Positions 32,732 to 41,018 of a stretch of DNA of 41,716 nt are shown here, in pieces. Below the pieces are notes generated by a model that was not told the DNA's origin, did not search any database, and worked only from the letters and a program-made list of their open reading frames with translations. The stretch comes from Lachnospiraceae bacterium. GTDB lineage: Bacteria; Bacillota; Clostridia; Lachnospirales; Lachnospiraceae. Position 1 is the stretch's first letter. Each line of letters opens with the position of its first letter. Position numbers and translations under genes: made by a program. The stretch covers positions 1-41,716 of the forward strand of contig JAFVHP010000030.1 in assembly GCA_017474455.1 (NCBI GenBank). The letters are read 5' to 3'.

Positions 32732-33710
32732 ACATGGCGGCGCTTTTTTTGCCGTCTTTTCCCGTCACGAAGTACAATACATCCCCCGGACGTATGAATT
32801 CGGGATCCTCCAGATTGGAAAGTGAAAACAGGCCGCTGCCGTCCTTTTCGAATCCGATCTCCTTAAGAGGCCATCCTTCGGAAAAAACAGGTTCCCTGCT
32901 GATCGTCACGCCGCAGCGCATATAAGCGGTCATGATAAGACCTGCGCTGTCTATGCCGCTGGCAGAGCGTCCTCCGGACCGGTACTGTGTACCGGTATAC
33001 TTCATGGCCTCTTCCAGCAGGTACTGGCGGAACAACAGTTCCATGCCTACAAAATGATGGTTCAGATGTGCCTGGAATGAAAAAGCGGCCTGATTTCCGG
33101 GAATGTCCTTAAGGTCGGCAAACAGGTACGTTTCCGTGAAATACTTCTGTGCAAGGAAATGGGAAGGAACATAGCCTTCACCGTCAAGCAGGCGGACCCT
33201 GGCCCAGCCTTCAGGAGGAAGGAGCGCGGTCTTAGAGTCCCTGTCTGTATCGCCGGTATAATTCTTACCGCCGGGGACATTGCCGCTAAGGACATCTTCC
33301 AGGGCAAATCGGCCTTCCGGCAGGATAATGGTCTCTTCTTCCAGCGAACGGATAAGGCTTCCGCGGGTCAGCGTGACCAGTATCTGCGCATCCGCCGACG
33401 GAGCTGAGAGTACGTCCAGTGAAGCAGCGTCCGTGACTTTGAGCTTCTCTTTCAGATAATCAAGGACCTCTGCCGCGGTGACTGTTTTCAGTGCGGAGGG
33501 GTCGATAAAGCCGGTGAGCCCGTAATGGGTCAGAATACGCACATACCCTCCGGCCGCTGTTTCGTCCAGCAGCCGTACGGCATAACCGTACAGGGCTTCG
33601 TCCTTTATATGCCGCGTATCGGGAATAAAGCGGTCATTGTTCTTTGACTCGCAGTATATGCGGGCGGAAGGTGTATTGATGATCGCGTAGCTGCTTTCTG
33701 ACGGGTTCAT
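32589..33710 (-). CDS. NlpC/P60-like protein with bacterial SH3 region and altered active site
   Basis: 373 residues. The N-terminal part looks like SH3b repeats (VRILTHYGLTGFIDPSAL; WARVRLLDGEGYVPSHFLAQKYF). The C-terminal NlpC/P60-type domain reads GTQYRSGGRSASGIDSAGLIMTAYMRCGV, where the family usually has WGG and DCSG. The catalytic Cys is therefore Ser at residue 255 and the Trp is Ser. The later GGGHYIYSS keeps a histidine. It has no signal peptide. It probably binds cell-wall or peptide ligands rather than cutting them, or is inactive. It lies 17 bases after the acyltransferase gene in the same operon. Confidence 0.88.
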   Translation of the reverse strand: MNPSESSYAIINTPSARIYCESKNNDRFIPDTRHIKDEALYGYAVRLLDETAAGGYVRILTHYGLTGFIDPSALKTVTAAEVLDYLKEKLKVTDAASLDVLSAPSADAQILVTLTRGSLIRSLEEETIILPEGRFALEDVLSGNVPGGKNYTGDTDRDSKTALLPPEGWARVRLLDGEGYVPSHFLAQKYFTETYLFADLKDIPGNQAAFSFQAHLNHHFVGMELLFRQYLLEEAMKYTGTQYRSGGRSASGIDSAGLIMTAYMRCGVTISREPVFSEGWPLKEIGFEKDGSGLFSLSNLEDPEFIRPGDVLYFVTGKDGKKSAAMYIGGGHYIYSSDAPEQYGVVMNSLFPDAPDYREDLHRGLKTVAGIRI

Positions 33711-33727
33711 ACCTTGCCTGTTCTCCT

Positions 33728-34639
33728 TTATTCGTCGTCCCCGCCGTCTTCCGCTGAAGTAAACTTAGCCTTACTGTTCGGATCATACGGTGTCAGGAGG
33801 ATCTCCGGTTCGCGGAAGCATTTCCGTATCGTCCTGAATGCACAGGAATAAGTATATCCGTCGCAGATACGGTCATCGACGACAGCCCGGAGCGGAAGGA
33901 GCTTCTGGGTCCTGATGCTGCCGTCCCTGCGGATGCTCCTGACGATCTCCTTTTTGCCGATGGCTACGAAACAGGAAGTCGTGCCGAACTCATACAGATG
34001 ATGATAAATGACCGGCAGGCCGATGGAACCGACATTAGTCACAAAGAACCCGCTGTGGAAAGGCTGCAGATCGCACAGCTTTTTCGGAAGCCACCCGTGT
34101 CTGTCCAGGAACATGAGGAAGCCGATGATCCCGCGCAGAAGGAACGGAGGCACGGCATACAGCAGGGAGATAAATTTGTCGAAACTGTTGCTGTCATTGT
34201 TATCGTTCAGTTTATCCAGAGCCTCATCCACGAGCGTATTTGTCTTCCTGACGATCTCGGCCAGCGTGTCGGTCGTCTCGAAGACCGGATAGATGGTCGA
34301 CTCGCGCCCGTTTACCTCCAGGTCTTTTTTGACCATCATGGATATACGGACGGTCCTGCGCTGGTATATGCGGCCGCCGGTGATGAAGCGGTTGATCTCG
34401 GGAGTGACGGCAGCAGCCCTGACTATGGAAGCAAAGACAGCATGATACAGCGTCAGGCCGGGGATGTCCTGCTTGTGCTCTTTAATAAAATGCTCCATTT
34501 TGCCTATATCGATACTCAGGTCGACTTTGGTCTCGCTGTCGCATCTCCTGGGCATGACGTAAGGCATCAGAAAAACGACCGGATCGAGATTTTTGATCAG
34601 GTAACCGTCATAACATCTCTTTTCCTTTTTGGACATCAT
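33728..34639 (-). CDS. Stand-alone 2-oxoacid dehydrogenase E2 / CAT-like acyltransferase domain, altered catalytic motif
   Basis: 303 residues. It resembles the catalytic domain of E2 acyltransferases: VDLSIDIGKMEHFIKEHK, LTLYHAVFASIVRAAAVTPEINRFI, SGFFVTNVGSIGLPVIYHHLYEFGTTSCFVAIG and AVVDDRICDG. The catalytic motif is normally DHRxxDG; here His is replaced by Asp (residue 256). There is no lipoyl domain and no E1 or E3 neighbour, so it is not a pyruvate dehydrogenase subunit. Two tandem ATGs follow GGAGGAA; the second (34636) has the better spacing. It is co-oriented with the NlpC/P60-like gene, 17 bases apart. Confidence 0.85.
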   Translation of the reverse strand: MMSKKEKRCYDGYLIKNLDPVVFLMPYVMPRRCDSETKVDLSIDIGKMEHFIKEHKQDIPGLTLYHAVFASIVRAAAVTPEINRFITGGRIYQRRTVRISMMVKKDLEVNGRESTIYPVFETTDTLAEIVRKTNTLVDEALDKLNDNNDSNSFDKFISLLYAVPPFLLRGIIGFLMFLDRHGWLPKKLCDLQPFHSGFFVTNVGSIGLPVIYHHLYEFGTTSCFVAIGKKEIVRSIRRDGSIRTQKLLPLRAVVDDRICDGYTYSCAFRTIRKCFREPEILLTPYDPNSKAKFTSAEDGGDDE

Positions 34640-34782
34640 TTCCTCCGAAATAAAGACAGAATAGATTAATATTTGATTAGTTAAAATCCCAAATTATGCA
34701 CAATAAGCATAATACCACGAAGAGGGGAGTGTTTTCCATATCCTTCTATATCATTGATGTGTGTTGTGCTAGAATTAGAACG

Positions 34783-34830
34783 AAAAAAGGATCTGAAAAG
34801 CAGGGTATTCCCTGCTGTTCCGGATCCTGT
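34783..34830 (-). terminator. Terminator after tRNA-Ser
   Basis: On the minus strand an inner stem AGCAGGG/CCCTGCT with loop AATA sits inside an outer AGGATC/GATCCT pairing. It is followed by TTTTTT, seven bases or so past the base of the stem, about six bases after the mature tRNA end. Confidence 0.8.
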
Positions 34831-34835
34831 TCAGA

Positions 34836-34924
34836 CGGAGGACAAGGGATTCGAACCCTCGCACCGCTTTAGGCGGCCTAGCGCATTTCGAGTGCGCCCC
34901 CTTCGACCACTTGGGTAATCCTCC
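34836..34924 (-). tRNA. tRNA-Ser (anticodon CGA)
   Basis: An 89-base tRNA with the long variable arm of serine tRNAs. The acceptor GGAGGAT pairs with GTCCTCC. The anticodon stem GCGCA/TGCGC has loop CTCGAAA, so the anticodon is CGA, reading TCG. The variable arm GGCCGCCTAAAGCGGT forms a stem, and the T-arm is GAGGG-TTCGAAT-CCCTT. The discriminator is G and CCA is not encoded. The anticodon is wild type. Confidence 0.96.
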
Positions 34925-34936
34925 AATCGCGAAACT

Positions 34937-34965
34937 ATTATAGGAAAAGTTGTTTATTCTTTCAA
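34937..34965 (-). promoter_or_regulatory. Sigma-A promoter of tRNA-Ser
   Basis: On the minus strand TTGAAA (34960-34965) and TATAAT (34937-34942) are separated by 17 bases, 12 bases upstream of the tRNA 5' end. It occupies nearly the whole 54-base gap to the divergent channel gene. Confidence 0.82.
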
Positions 34966-34978
34966 GCATTTTCTTATC

Positions 34979-35935
34979 ATGGATCTGGACAGAGTAAAGA
35001 AAAGAGTATTCGATATCATACAGATCGGGAATTTCAGCGACATCCCCAGCAGGGTATTCGATATCATCCTGGTGTTCGTGATACTGCTCAATATCACGGT
35101 GATGTTCCTTGAAACATTCGATGCCTTTTCGGCATACAGCGGACTGTTTGATGCGATCGAAACAGTAACGCTGGTCTTTTTCTGCATTGAGTACATCCTG
35201 CGGATCTGGACGGCGGAATACCTGTATCCGCGCAGGACGAAAAAGGATGCCAGGATCCGGTTCCTGTATTCGTTCGACGGTATCGTCGACCTGCTTACGA
35301 TCCTCCCGTTCTTCTTCCTCTCGGGATTCATCGCTTTCAGGATGCTCAGGGTCGTCAGGATCTTCCACCTGTTCAGGATCAACGCAAACTATGATTCCTT
35401 CAACGTGATCACTTCGGTCCTCTGGGACAAGAAGAACCAGATCTTTTCATCGCTGTTCATCATTTTCATCCTTATGCTGGCCTCCTCGCTGTGTATGTAC
35501 AGCGCGGAACATGACGCGCAGCCGGATCTGTTCCGGAATGCCTTTTCAGGTATCTGGTGGAGCGTATCGGCACTTCTGACCGTCGGGTACGGGGATATCT
35601 ATCCGGTCACGGTGACCGGCCGGATACTGGCTGTCATCATTTCTTTCCTGGGCGTGGGCCTGGTCGCGGTGCCTACCGGTATCATTTCCGCAGGCTTTGT
35701 TGAGAATTATACAAGGGCGGCAGGCACGGCTAAAGACGGCGAGATCCCGCTGGTGCAGATCCATGTCGGTATCGACAGTGCCTGGAACGGCAAAAAGGTC
35801 AGTCAGATCCATGATCTGTACGGGATCAGTATCGTACTGGCCTCAAGGAGCGGAAGAGTGTTTAAGCCCGGCGATGATTTCAGGGTCGAGATCGGCGACA
35901 GGATAGCCTATTACATCGATGCTGCGGATCAATAA
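34979..35935 (+). CDS. Voltage-gated-type potassium channel with C-terminal RCK_C/TrkA_C domain
   Basis: 318 residues. Six membrane segments are visible, including a voltage-sensor-like S4 (FRMLRVVRIFHLFRIN) with regularly spaced arginines. The selectivity filter is TVGYGD (in ALLTVGYGDIYPVT), followed by the inner helix ILAVIISFLGVGLVAVPTGIISAGF. The C-terminal about 70 residues (VQIHVGIDSAWNGKKVSQIHDLYGISIVLASRSG...GDRIAYYI) look like a TrkA_C domain, which in other channels binds small ligands such as nucleotides. It starts at ATG 34979 without a clear ribosome binding site. It would conduct K+ across the cytoplasmic membrane. Confidence 0.92.
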   Translation: MDLDRVKKRVFDIIQIGNFSDIPSRVFDIILVFVILLNITVMFLETFDAFSAYSGLFDAIETVTLVFFCIEYILRIWTAEYLYPRRTKKDARIRFLYSFDGIVDLLTILPFFFLSGFIAFRMLRVVRIFHLFRINANYDSFNVITSVLWDKKNQIFSSLFIIFILMLASSLCMYSAEHDAQPDLFRNAFSGIWWSVSALLTVGYGDIYPVTVTGRILAVIISFLGVGLVAVPTGIISAGFVENYTRAAGTAKDGEIPLVQIHVGIDSAWNGKKVSQIHDLYGISIVLASRSGRVFKPGDDFRVEIGDRIAYYIDAADQ

Positions 35936-35949
35936 CGGACGCTTATGTA

Positions 35950-35958
35950 TGATATAAT
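35950..35958 (+). promoter_or_regulatory. Extended -10 promoter before pfkA
   Basis: TG-A-TATAAT at 35950-35958 is a perfect extended -10 element, 40 bases upstream of the pfkA start. The -35 region is poor, as is usual for extended -10 promoters. Confidence 0.6.
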
Positions 35959-35997
35959 GCTGTAGAAGGTGTTTTTTTACGGAAGGGGGACAAATCT

Positions 35998-37074
35998 ATG
36001 CTTAGAATCGGAATGCTTACGAGCGGCGGGGACTGCCAGGCACTGAATGCCGCGATGCGCGGCGTCGTCAAGGCAATACTGAACAACAGTGATGAACCTG
36101 TCGAGATCTATGGCTTTGAAGATGGCTATAAAGGGCTGATCTACGGCCATTTCAGAATGCTTACCGGTAAAGATTTCACCGGTATCCTGACGGTCGGCGG
36201 CACTATCCTGGGGACCAGCCGCACACCGTTCAAGACCATCCAGGATCCGGACGAGAACGGACTGGACAAAGTTGCCGCCATGAAACAGAACTATTACAAG
36301 CTGCAGCTGGACTGCCTGGTGATCCTCGGCGGCAACGGCACACATAAAACGGCCAACCTGCTGAGCAAAGAGGGCCTTAACGTCATCACACTGCCCAAGA
36401 CGATCGATAACGATCTGTGGGGCACGGATATGACTTTCGGCTTCCAGAGCGCAGTGGATATCGCGACCGACGCGATCGACTGCATCCATACGACAGCAAG
36501 TTCGCATGGCCGCGTCTTTATCGTCGAGGTAATGGGACATAAGGTGGGGTGGCTCACACTGAATGCCGGCATGGCGTCCGGCGCGGACATCATCCTGATC
36601 CCGGAGATCCCGTACAACATCGATAAGATCTGCAAAGCCATCGACGCCCGTGACGAGAGAGGCGCCAGATTCACTATCCTGGCTGTGGCGGAAGGCGCGA
36701 TCTCGGAAGAAGACGCGAAACTTTCCAAGAAGGATTACAAGGCAAAGCTGGCCAATTATAAATATCCTTCCGTTTCCTATGAGATCGCCGAACAGATCGA
36801 AAAGAAAACGGGACGGGAAGTCAGGGTCACAGTTCCCGGACACATGCAGCGCGGCGGCAGCCCCTGCCCTTATGACAGGGTATTCGCCACAAGACTCGGC
36901 GCCGAGGCCGGCAGGCTTATCCTTAAAAAGCAGTTCGGTTATATGGTCGGCTACAAAAACAGGGAAATGGTCAAAGTCCCGCTTGAAGACGTCGCGGGCA
37001 AGTTAAAGGCTATCGATCCCAAGTCGGATATCATCAAGGAGGCAAAGCTGGTAGGCATCAGCTTCGGTAATTAA
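35998..37074 (+). CDS. pfkA: 6-phosphofructokinase
   Basis: 358 residues. It phosphorylates fructose-6-phosphate to the 1,6-bisphosphate in glycolysis. Motifs are MLTSGGDCQALNAAMRG (nucleotide loop), GGNGTHKTA (phosphate/metal loop), LPKTIDNDLWGTDMTFGF (catalytic Asp in TIDND), the substrate loop VEVMGHKVGWLT, and HMQRGGSPCPYDRV. Gly in GGNG suggests ATP rather than PPi use, while Lys in PKTIDND is the residue found in PPi-type and mixed clades. The phosphate donor is therefore likely ATP but is not certain. GGAAGGGGG precedes the ATG. It is directly followed by dnaX. Confidence 0.94.
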   Translation: MLRIGMLTSGGDCQALNAAMRGVVKAILNNSDEPVEIYGFEDGYKGLIYGHFRMLTGKDFTGILTVGGTILGTSRTPFKTIQDPDENGLDKVAAMKQNYYKLQLDCLVILGGNGTHKTANLLSKEGLNVITLPKTIDNDLWGTDMTFGFQSAVDIATDAIDCIHTTASSHGRVFIVEVMGHKVGWLTLNAGMASGADIILIPEIPYNIDKICKAIDARDERGARFTILAVAEGAISEEDAKLSKKDYKAKLANYKYPSVSYEIAEQIEKKTGREVRVTVPGHMQRGGSPCPYDRVFATRLGAEAGRLILKKQFGYMVGYKNREMVKVPLEDVAGKLKAIDPKSDIIKEAKLVGISFGN

Positions 37075-37081
37075 CAACAAC

Positions 37082-38788
37082 ATGCCATCAGAACAGACAC
37101 AGCATTATCTGGCTTTATACCGCAAATACCGGCCGCTGACATTCGATGATGTCTGCGGCCGTGATGCCATTGTCAGAACATTAAAGAATCAGATCATATC
37201 GGGCAGGATCGGGCACAGCTACCTGTTCTGCGGGACCAGGGGCACCGGCAAGACTTCCATCGCGAAGATATTTGCCAGGGCGGTCAACTGCGAAGACCTA
37301 AAGGACGGCAATCCCTGCGGGAAGTGTTCTTCCTGTCTCGCGATCATGGAAAACGCCAATCTGAACGTAGTCGAGATGGACGCGGCATCCAACAACGGTG
37401 TCGATGATATCAGGTCCATCATCGACCAGGTCAGCTATTCCCCTACGCAGGGCAGGTACCGCGTTTATATCATCGACGAAGTGCATATGCTCTCGACGGC
37501 AGCGTTCAACGCTCTTTTGAAGACCCTGGAAGAACCGCCGTCATACGCGATATTCATCCTGGCGACCACGGAACCCGCCCGCCTGCCGCTGACGATACTC
37601 TCAAGGTGCCAGCGGTATGATTTCGGAAGACTCCCTTCGCCGGTGATCGGGAAAAGACTGAAGGACATCTGCGAAATGGAAGGCATCGACGCGGAAGAAA
37701 AGGCGCTGGGGTATATCGCGTCTTCCGCGGACGGTTCGCTCCGGGACGGCATAAGCCTTCTCGACCAGTGCAACGCTTTCAATTTCGGACAGGGAACGCT
37801 TACCTATGACAAAGCCCTGGAGATCCTCGGCGCAGTCGATACGGAAGTCTTCTGCAGGCTGTTCACTGCACTGCATGAGGCACGGACTGCCGACGCGGTC
37901 GGTATACTGGATGAGATCCTTTCCCAGGGAAGGGAACTGGTCCAGTTCGTCTCTGACTATACGTCGTTCCTGAGGAATATCCTCCTGCTGAAAGCTTCTC
38001 CCGCGACCGAAAAGTACCTGGACGCGGCGGCTGACCAGCTGCGGGCCATGAAGGAACTGGCACAGAGGGCGGAACTGCCGGAGATCATGAATGAGATCAC
38101 CGTATTCTCAGAGCTGGCGGAACAGATCCGGTACGCCCAGAGCAGGCGTATCCTGGTCGAGATAGCCCTTATCAGGCTGTGCAGGCCGTCCGTTGACGCA
38201 CAGGCGCCGGGATATGCTCCGGAAGCCGCTGACGGCGCATATTCTGTAAATACGCAGGAACGGCTCCGTGTACTGGAGGAGAAACTCTTAAGTGACGAAG
38301 AACTGTTCAATTCCAGGATGGTTTCCTTCCAGGGTGTTTCAGAACAGCCGGTATCTTCTGCGGCACCGGGACAGGAAAGGGCACATCCGGATAATAAGCG
38401 TGATGAAACGGATAGTACGGCAGAAAACAGACCGGCACCGGTACTGGCGGCAGCCGTTCCGGATGATATCAGATCGCTGGTGGCCGGATGGAATAAGATC
38501 CTTGCCGGCATGCCGGCGGGATACTTAAAGCCGCTCCTGAGGAAAGCAAAGCTCAGCCTGGGTGACAGGCAGCAGCTCCTTATCGTATTCGAAAACGCAT
38601 TTTATGCGGACAGCTTCAACAGCAATGAAACGATACGCCGCGAGTTCGAAAACTACCTGGCTTCAGCGACAGGAAGGGATATCCCGGTGGAGTACAAATG
38701 CCTTGACAATGGCGGTAAATTCCGTGACAATTATGTGGATCTGCAGGATATTGTCAAGATGGATATTGAGGTGGAGGACGACGATTAA
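37082..38788 (+). CDS. dnaX: DNA polymerase III subunits gamma/tau
   Basis: 568 residues. It is the clamp-loader ATPase of the replisome. It shows Walker A GTRGTGKTS (about residues 48-57), the zinc motif CEDLKDGNPCGKCSSC (about 66-81), Walker B VYIIDEVHML (about 126-135), TTEPARLP and SRCQRYDFGR (sensor and arginine-finger region). A Pro/Glu-rich linker follows (about 420-455), then a C-terminal tau-like domain. No A-AAA-AAG slippery site for a gamma form is visible. It starts seven bases after pfkA and ends overlapping ybaB. Confidence 0.97.
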   Translation: MPSEQTQHYLALYRKYRPLTFDDVCGRDAIVRTLKNQIISGRIGHSYLFCGTRGTGKTSIAKIFARAVNCEDLKDGNPCGKCSSCLAIMENANLNVVEMDAASNNGVDDIRSIIDQVSYSPTQGRYRVYIIDEVHMLSTAAFNALLKTLEEPPSYAIFILATTEPARLPLTILSRCQRYDFGRLPSPVIGKRLKDICEMEGIDAEEKALGYIASSADGSLRDGISLLDQCNAFNFGQGTLTYDKALEILGAVDTEVFCRLFTALHEARTADAVGILDEILSQGRELVQFVSDYTSFLRNILLLKASPATEKYLDAAADQLRAMKELAQRAELPEIMNEITVFSELAEQIRYAQSRRILVEIALIRLCRPSVDAQAPGYAPEAADGAYSVNTQERLRVLEEKLLSDEELFNSRMVSFQGVSEQPVSSAAPGQERAHPDNKRDETDSTAENRPAPVLAAAVPDDIRSLVAGWNKILAGMPAGYLKPLLRKAKLSLGDRQQLLIVFENAFYADSFNSNETIRREFENYLASATGRDIPVEYKCLDNGGKFRDNYVDLQDIVKMDIEVEDDD

Positions 38789-39123
38789 TGGCTAAACGAG
38801 GCGGATTCCCCGGCGGCGGAATGCCGGGCAGCATGAGTAATCTCATGAAACAGGCCCAGCGTATGCAGCGCCAGATGGAAGAGAATAAAAAAGTGCTGGA
38901 AGAAACAGAATTCAAGGCCGCATCGGGCGGCGGCGCTGTGGAAATAACAGTGACCGGTGACCGTGTGGTCAGGTCCCTGACTATCTCAAAAGACGCGGTC
39001 GATCCGGATGATGTCGAAATGCTCCAGGATATGATCATTGCAGCTTTTAATGAAGCCATGAAGCAGGTTGACGAAGCCAATGCTTCCATGCTCGGCGGGA
39101 TGTCGCCGGGGCTGGGGTTCTGA
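38788..39123 (+). CDS. ybaB: Nucleoid-associated protein, YbaB/EbfC family
   Basis: 111 residues, typical length. It is a DNA-binding dimer that accompanies dnaX and recR in most Firmicutes. It has a Gly/Met-rich N-terminus (GGFPGGGMPGSMSNLMKQAQRMQRQMEE) and the conserved core ASGGGAVEITVTGDRVVRSLTISKDAVDPDDVEMLQDMIIAAFNEA. Its ATG overlaps the dnaX stop (TAATG), and recR follows after one base, so the three are made together. Confidence 0.96.
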   Translation: MAKRGGFPGGGMPGSMSNLMKQAQRMQRQMEENKKVLEETEFKAASGGGAVEITVTGDRVVRSLTISKDAVDPDDVEMLQDMIIAAFNEAMKQVDEANASMLGGMSPGLGF

Positions 39124-39124
39124 A

Positions 39125-39724
39125 GTGGATCTATACAGCGGACCGATCAATAAACTGATCGAAGAATTAGCGGCGCTGCCAGGCATCGGTAACAAATCTG
39201 CGCAGCGCCTTGCTTTTTATATTATCGGGATGTCGAAACCGCGCGTGCAGCAGCTGTCCCTCGCGATCACACAGGCAAGGGAGAACGTGCACTACTGCAG
39301 CGTGTGCCAGAATCTGACCGACTCCGATATCTGTCCTGTCTGCCGTGACGCGAAAAGAGACCATTCCACGATCATGGTGGTGGAAAACCCCAGGGATCTG
39401 GCGGCTTATGAAAAGACCGGAAGGTATGAAGGCGTTTACCATGTGCTTCATGGAGCCATCTCGCCCATGCTCGGGATCGGGCCCTCGGATATAAGGCTGA
39501 AAGAACTGATGGAGCGGCTGGGCAAAGAGGACATCCGGGAAGTGATCATTGCCACAAATTCATCGCTGGAAGGCGAAACGACGGCAATGTATATCAGCCG
39601 TCTTATCAAACCTGCCGGAATAAAGGTCACGCGTATTGCCAGCGGCGTACCTGTCGGCGGAGACCTTGAGTATATCGACGAAGTTACCCTTCTGCGTGCG
39701 CTTGAGGGAAGAACGGAGCTTTGA
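39125..39724 (+). CDS. recR: Recombination mediator protein RecR
   Basis: 199 residues from a GTG (MDLYSGPINKLIEELAALPGIGNKSAQRLAF). It has the helix-hairpin-helix N-terminus, a zinc finger CSVCQNLTDSDICPVC (about residues 58-73), a TOPRIM domain starting at IMVVENPRDLAAYEKTGRYEG, and a C-terminal VPVGGDLEYIDEVTLLRALEGR. It loads RecA onto gapped DNA with RecO. Upstream ATG codons in the same frame overlap ybaB and add non-homologous residues, so the GTG is preferred; it lies one base after the ybaB stop. Confidence 0.97.
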   Translation: MDLYSGPINKLIEELAALPGIGNKSAQRLAFYIIGMSKPRVQQLSLAITQARENVHYCSVCQNLTDSDICPVCRDAKRDHSTIMVVENPRDLAAYEKTGRYEGVYHVLHGAISPMLGIGPSDIRLKELMERLGKEDIREVIIATNSSLEGETTAMYISRLIKPAGIKVTRIASGVPVGGDLEYIDEVTLLRALEGRTEL

Positions 39725-39727
39725 CGG

Positions 39728-40990
39728 ATGGCTATACTGCAGTTTCGGAGACCTGAGAACAATAAGGCAGGCAGCGAGACCGAAAATCTTAAGGACATAT
39801 GGGACGAGTATACCGAGGAGTATCTTGGCGAACCGGTCAGGAGCCAGTCTGATTACACAAAAAAGATCAGGAGGCACCGCTTCGTATTAACGCTCAGGAG
39901 GGTGATCATCGTCCTTCTTCTTATTGCGATCGCAGCCGTGACCGTGATCTGGTACAGGACGCGCACCTTTACGGAAGCGGTCATGAGCGAAGCCGCGCGG
40001 ATCAATCACATCGAATCGGCCAATTACCGTGAATTTTCAGGACGCATCCTCATGTATTCAAGGGACGGAGCGAGCTGTATCGATACGTCGGGAAGAACGC
40101 TCTGGAATATTACCTATGAAATGCAGAGACCGATGATCAGCGTTGCCGGCAGTGTGGCAGCCCTTGCTGATTACAATGGGAGTTCTGTCTATATAGTAAG
40201 CCGTGACTCCATTCTCGGAACGGTCAGAACAAACATGCCTATCAGGGCGGTCAGTGCATCTGACAGCGGTGAAGTGGCGGCTGTCCTCAGCGACACAAAA
40301 GTGACCTGGGTCTACCTGTTTGATTCGGACGGCAACGAAATAGCATATTTCAGGACTACTATGGAAAATACAGGTTATCCGGTGGCGGTCAGTATTTCGC
40401 CTAACGGTGAAATGGTCTGTATTTCCCATCTCAACATGAATAATAATGCAGTCAAGTCGAGCGTGGCTTTCTACAATTTCGGTATCGTAGGCCAGAATGT
40501 GGTGGACAACTATGTAAGCGGGTTCGACTATAACGGCGAGGTGGTTCCTGAGGTAAGATTCATGGACGACGCTACTGCCTTCGCGGTATCCGGGTCAAGG
40601 CTTACTTTCTTTAAAGGAAGGGAGATCCCCCAGAATGAAGCTGTTATCATGATCAACGACAGGCTGATGGGCGTCTACTCCAGCAGTAAATATGTAGGCT
40701 TGTTATTTGCCGACACCACAGGCACCAACCTGTACAGGCTGGAGGTCTACGACCAGCAGGGAAGGCAGCGCTCAACGGTCAGCTTTTCCATGGACTTTAC
40801 CGGGATCCGGTTTTCAGGAGACCTTCTGTATATTAACGGACTGCAGGAATGCCTGATACTTACGGTCGACGGCGTACAGAAATTTGATGGCAGGTTCGAC
40901 AGGAGCGTTGACGTCCTGATACCTTCCGGCAGGATCGCGCAGATGTCTGCCGTCTGCGGCGATACGATCCAGAAGATCCAGCTTAAATAA
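39728..40990 (+). CDS. Membrane-anchored beta-propeller-like protein (DUF5711-type)
   Basis: 420 residues. A cytoplasmic N-terminus is followed by one membrane helix (VIIVLLLIAIAAVTVIWY, about residues 59-77), and the remaining about 340 residues are extracytoplasmic. They show repeated strands of the form SVAGSVAALADYNGSSVYIV, VSASDSGEVAAVLSDTKVTWVYLFDSDG and VAVSISPNGEMVCISHLN, suggesting a propeller. The placement straight after recR matches a DUF5711 family I recall from Lachnospiraceae; the identification is from memory, and no function is known. It is separated from recR by three bases. Confidence 0.82.
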   Translation: MAILQFRRPENNKAGSETENLKDIWDEYTEEYLGEPVRSQSDYTKKIRRHRFVLTLRRVIIVLLLIAIAAVTVIWYRTRTFTEAVMSEAARINHIESANYREFSGRILMYSRDGASCIDTSGRTLWNITYEMQRPMISVAGSVAALADYNGSSVYIVSRDSILGTVRTNMPIRAVSASDSGEVAAVLSDTKVTWVYLFDSDGNEIAYFRTTMENTGYPVAVSISPNGEMVCISHLNMNNNAVKSSVAFYNFGIVGQNVVDNYVSGFDYNGEVVPEVRFMDDATAFAVSGSRLTFFKGREIPQNEAVIMINDRLMGVYSSSKYVGLLFADTTGTNLYRLEVYDQQGRQRSTVSFSMDFTGIRFSGDLLYINGLQECLILTVDGVQKFDGRFDRSVDVLIPSGRIAQMSAVCGDTIQKIQLK

Positions 40991-41018
40991 CGATCATTTC
41001 ATTAAATATACAGTCCCT

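Noticed and set aside
35977-36843. A 288-codon minus-strand ORF opposite pfkA
   Set aside because: It is a shadow of the conserved pfkA frame; no ribosome binding site or motif.
37082-38788. Programmed frameshift in dnaX producing a gamma form
   Set aside because: No A-AAA-AAG or similar slippery run with a downstream hairpin could be seen in the linker region.
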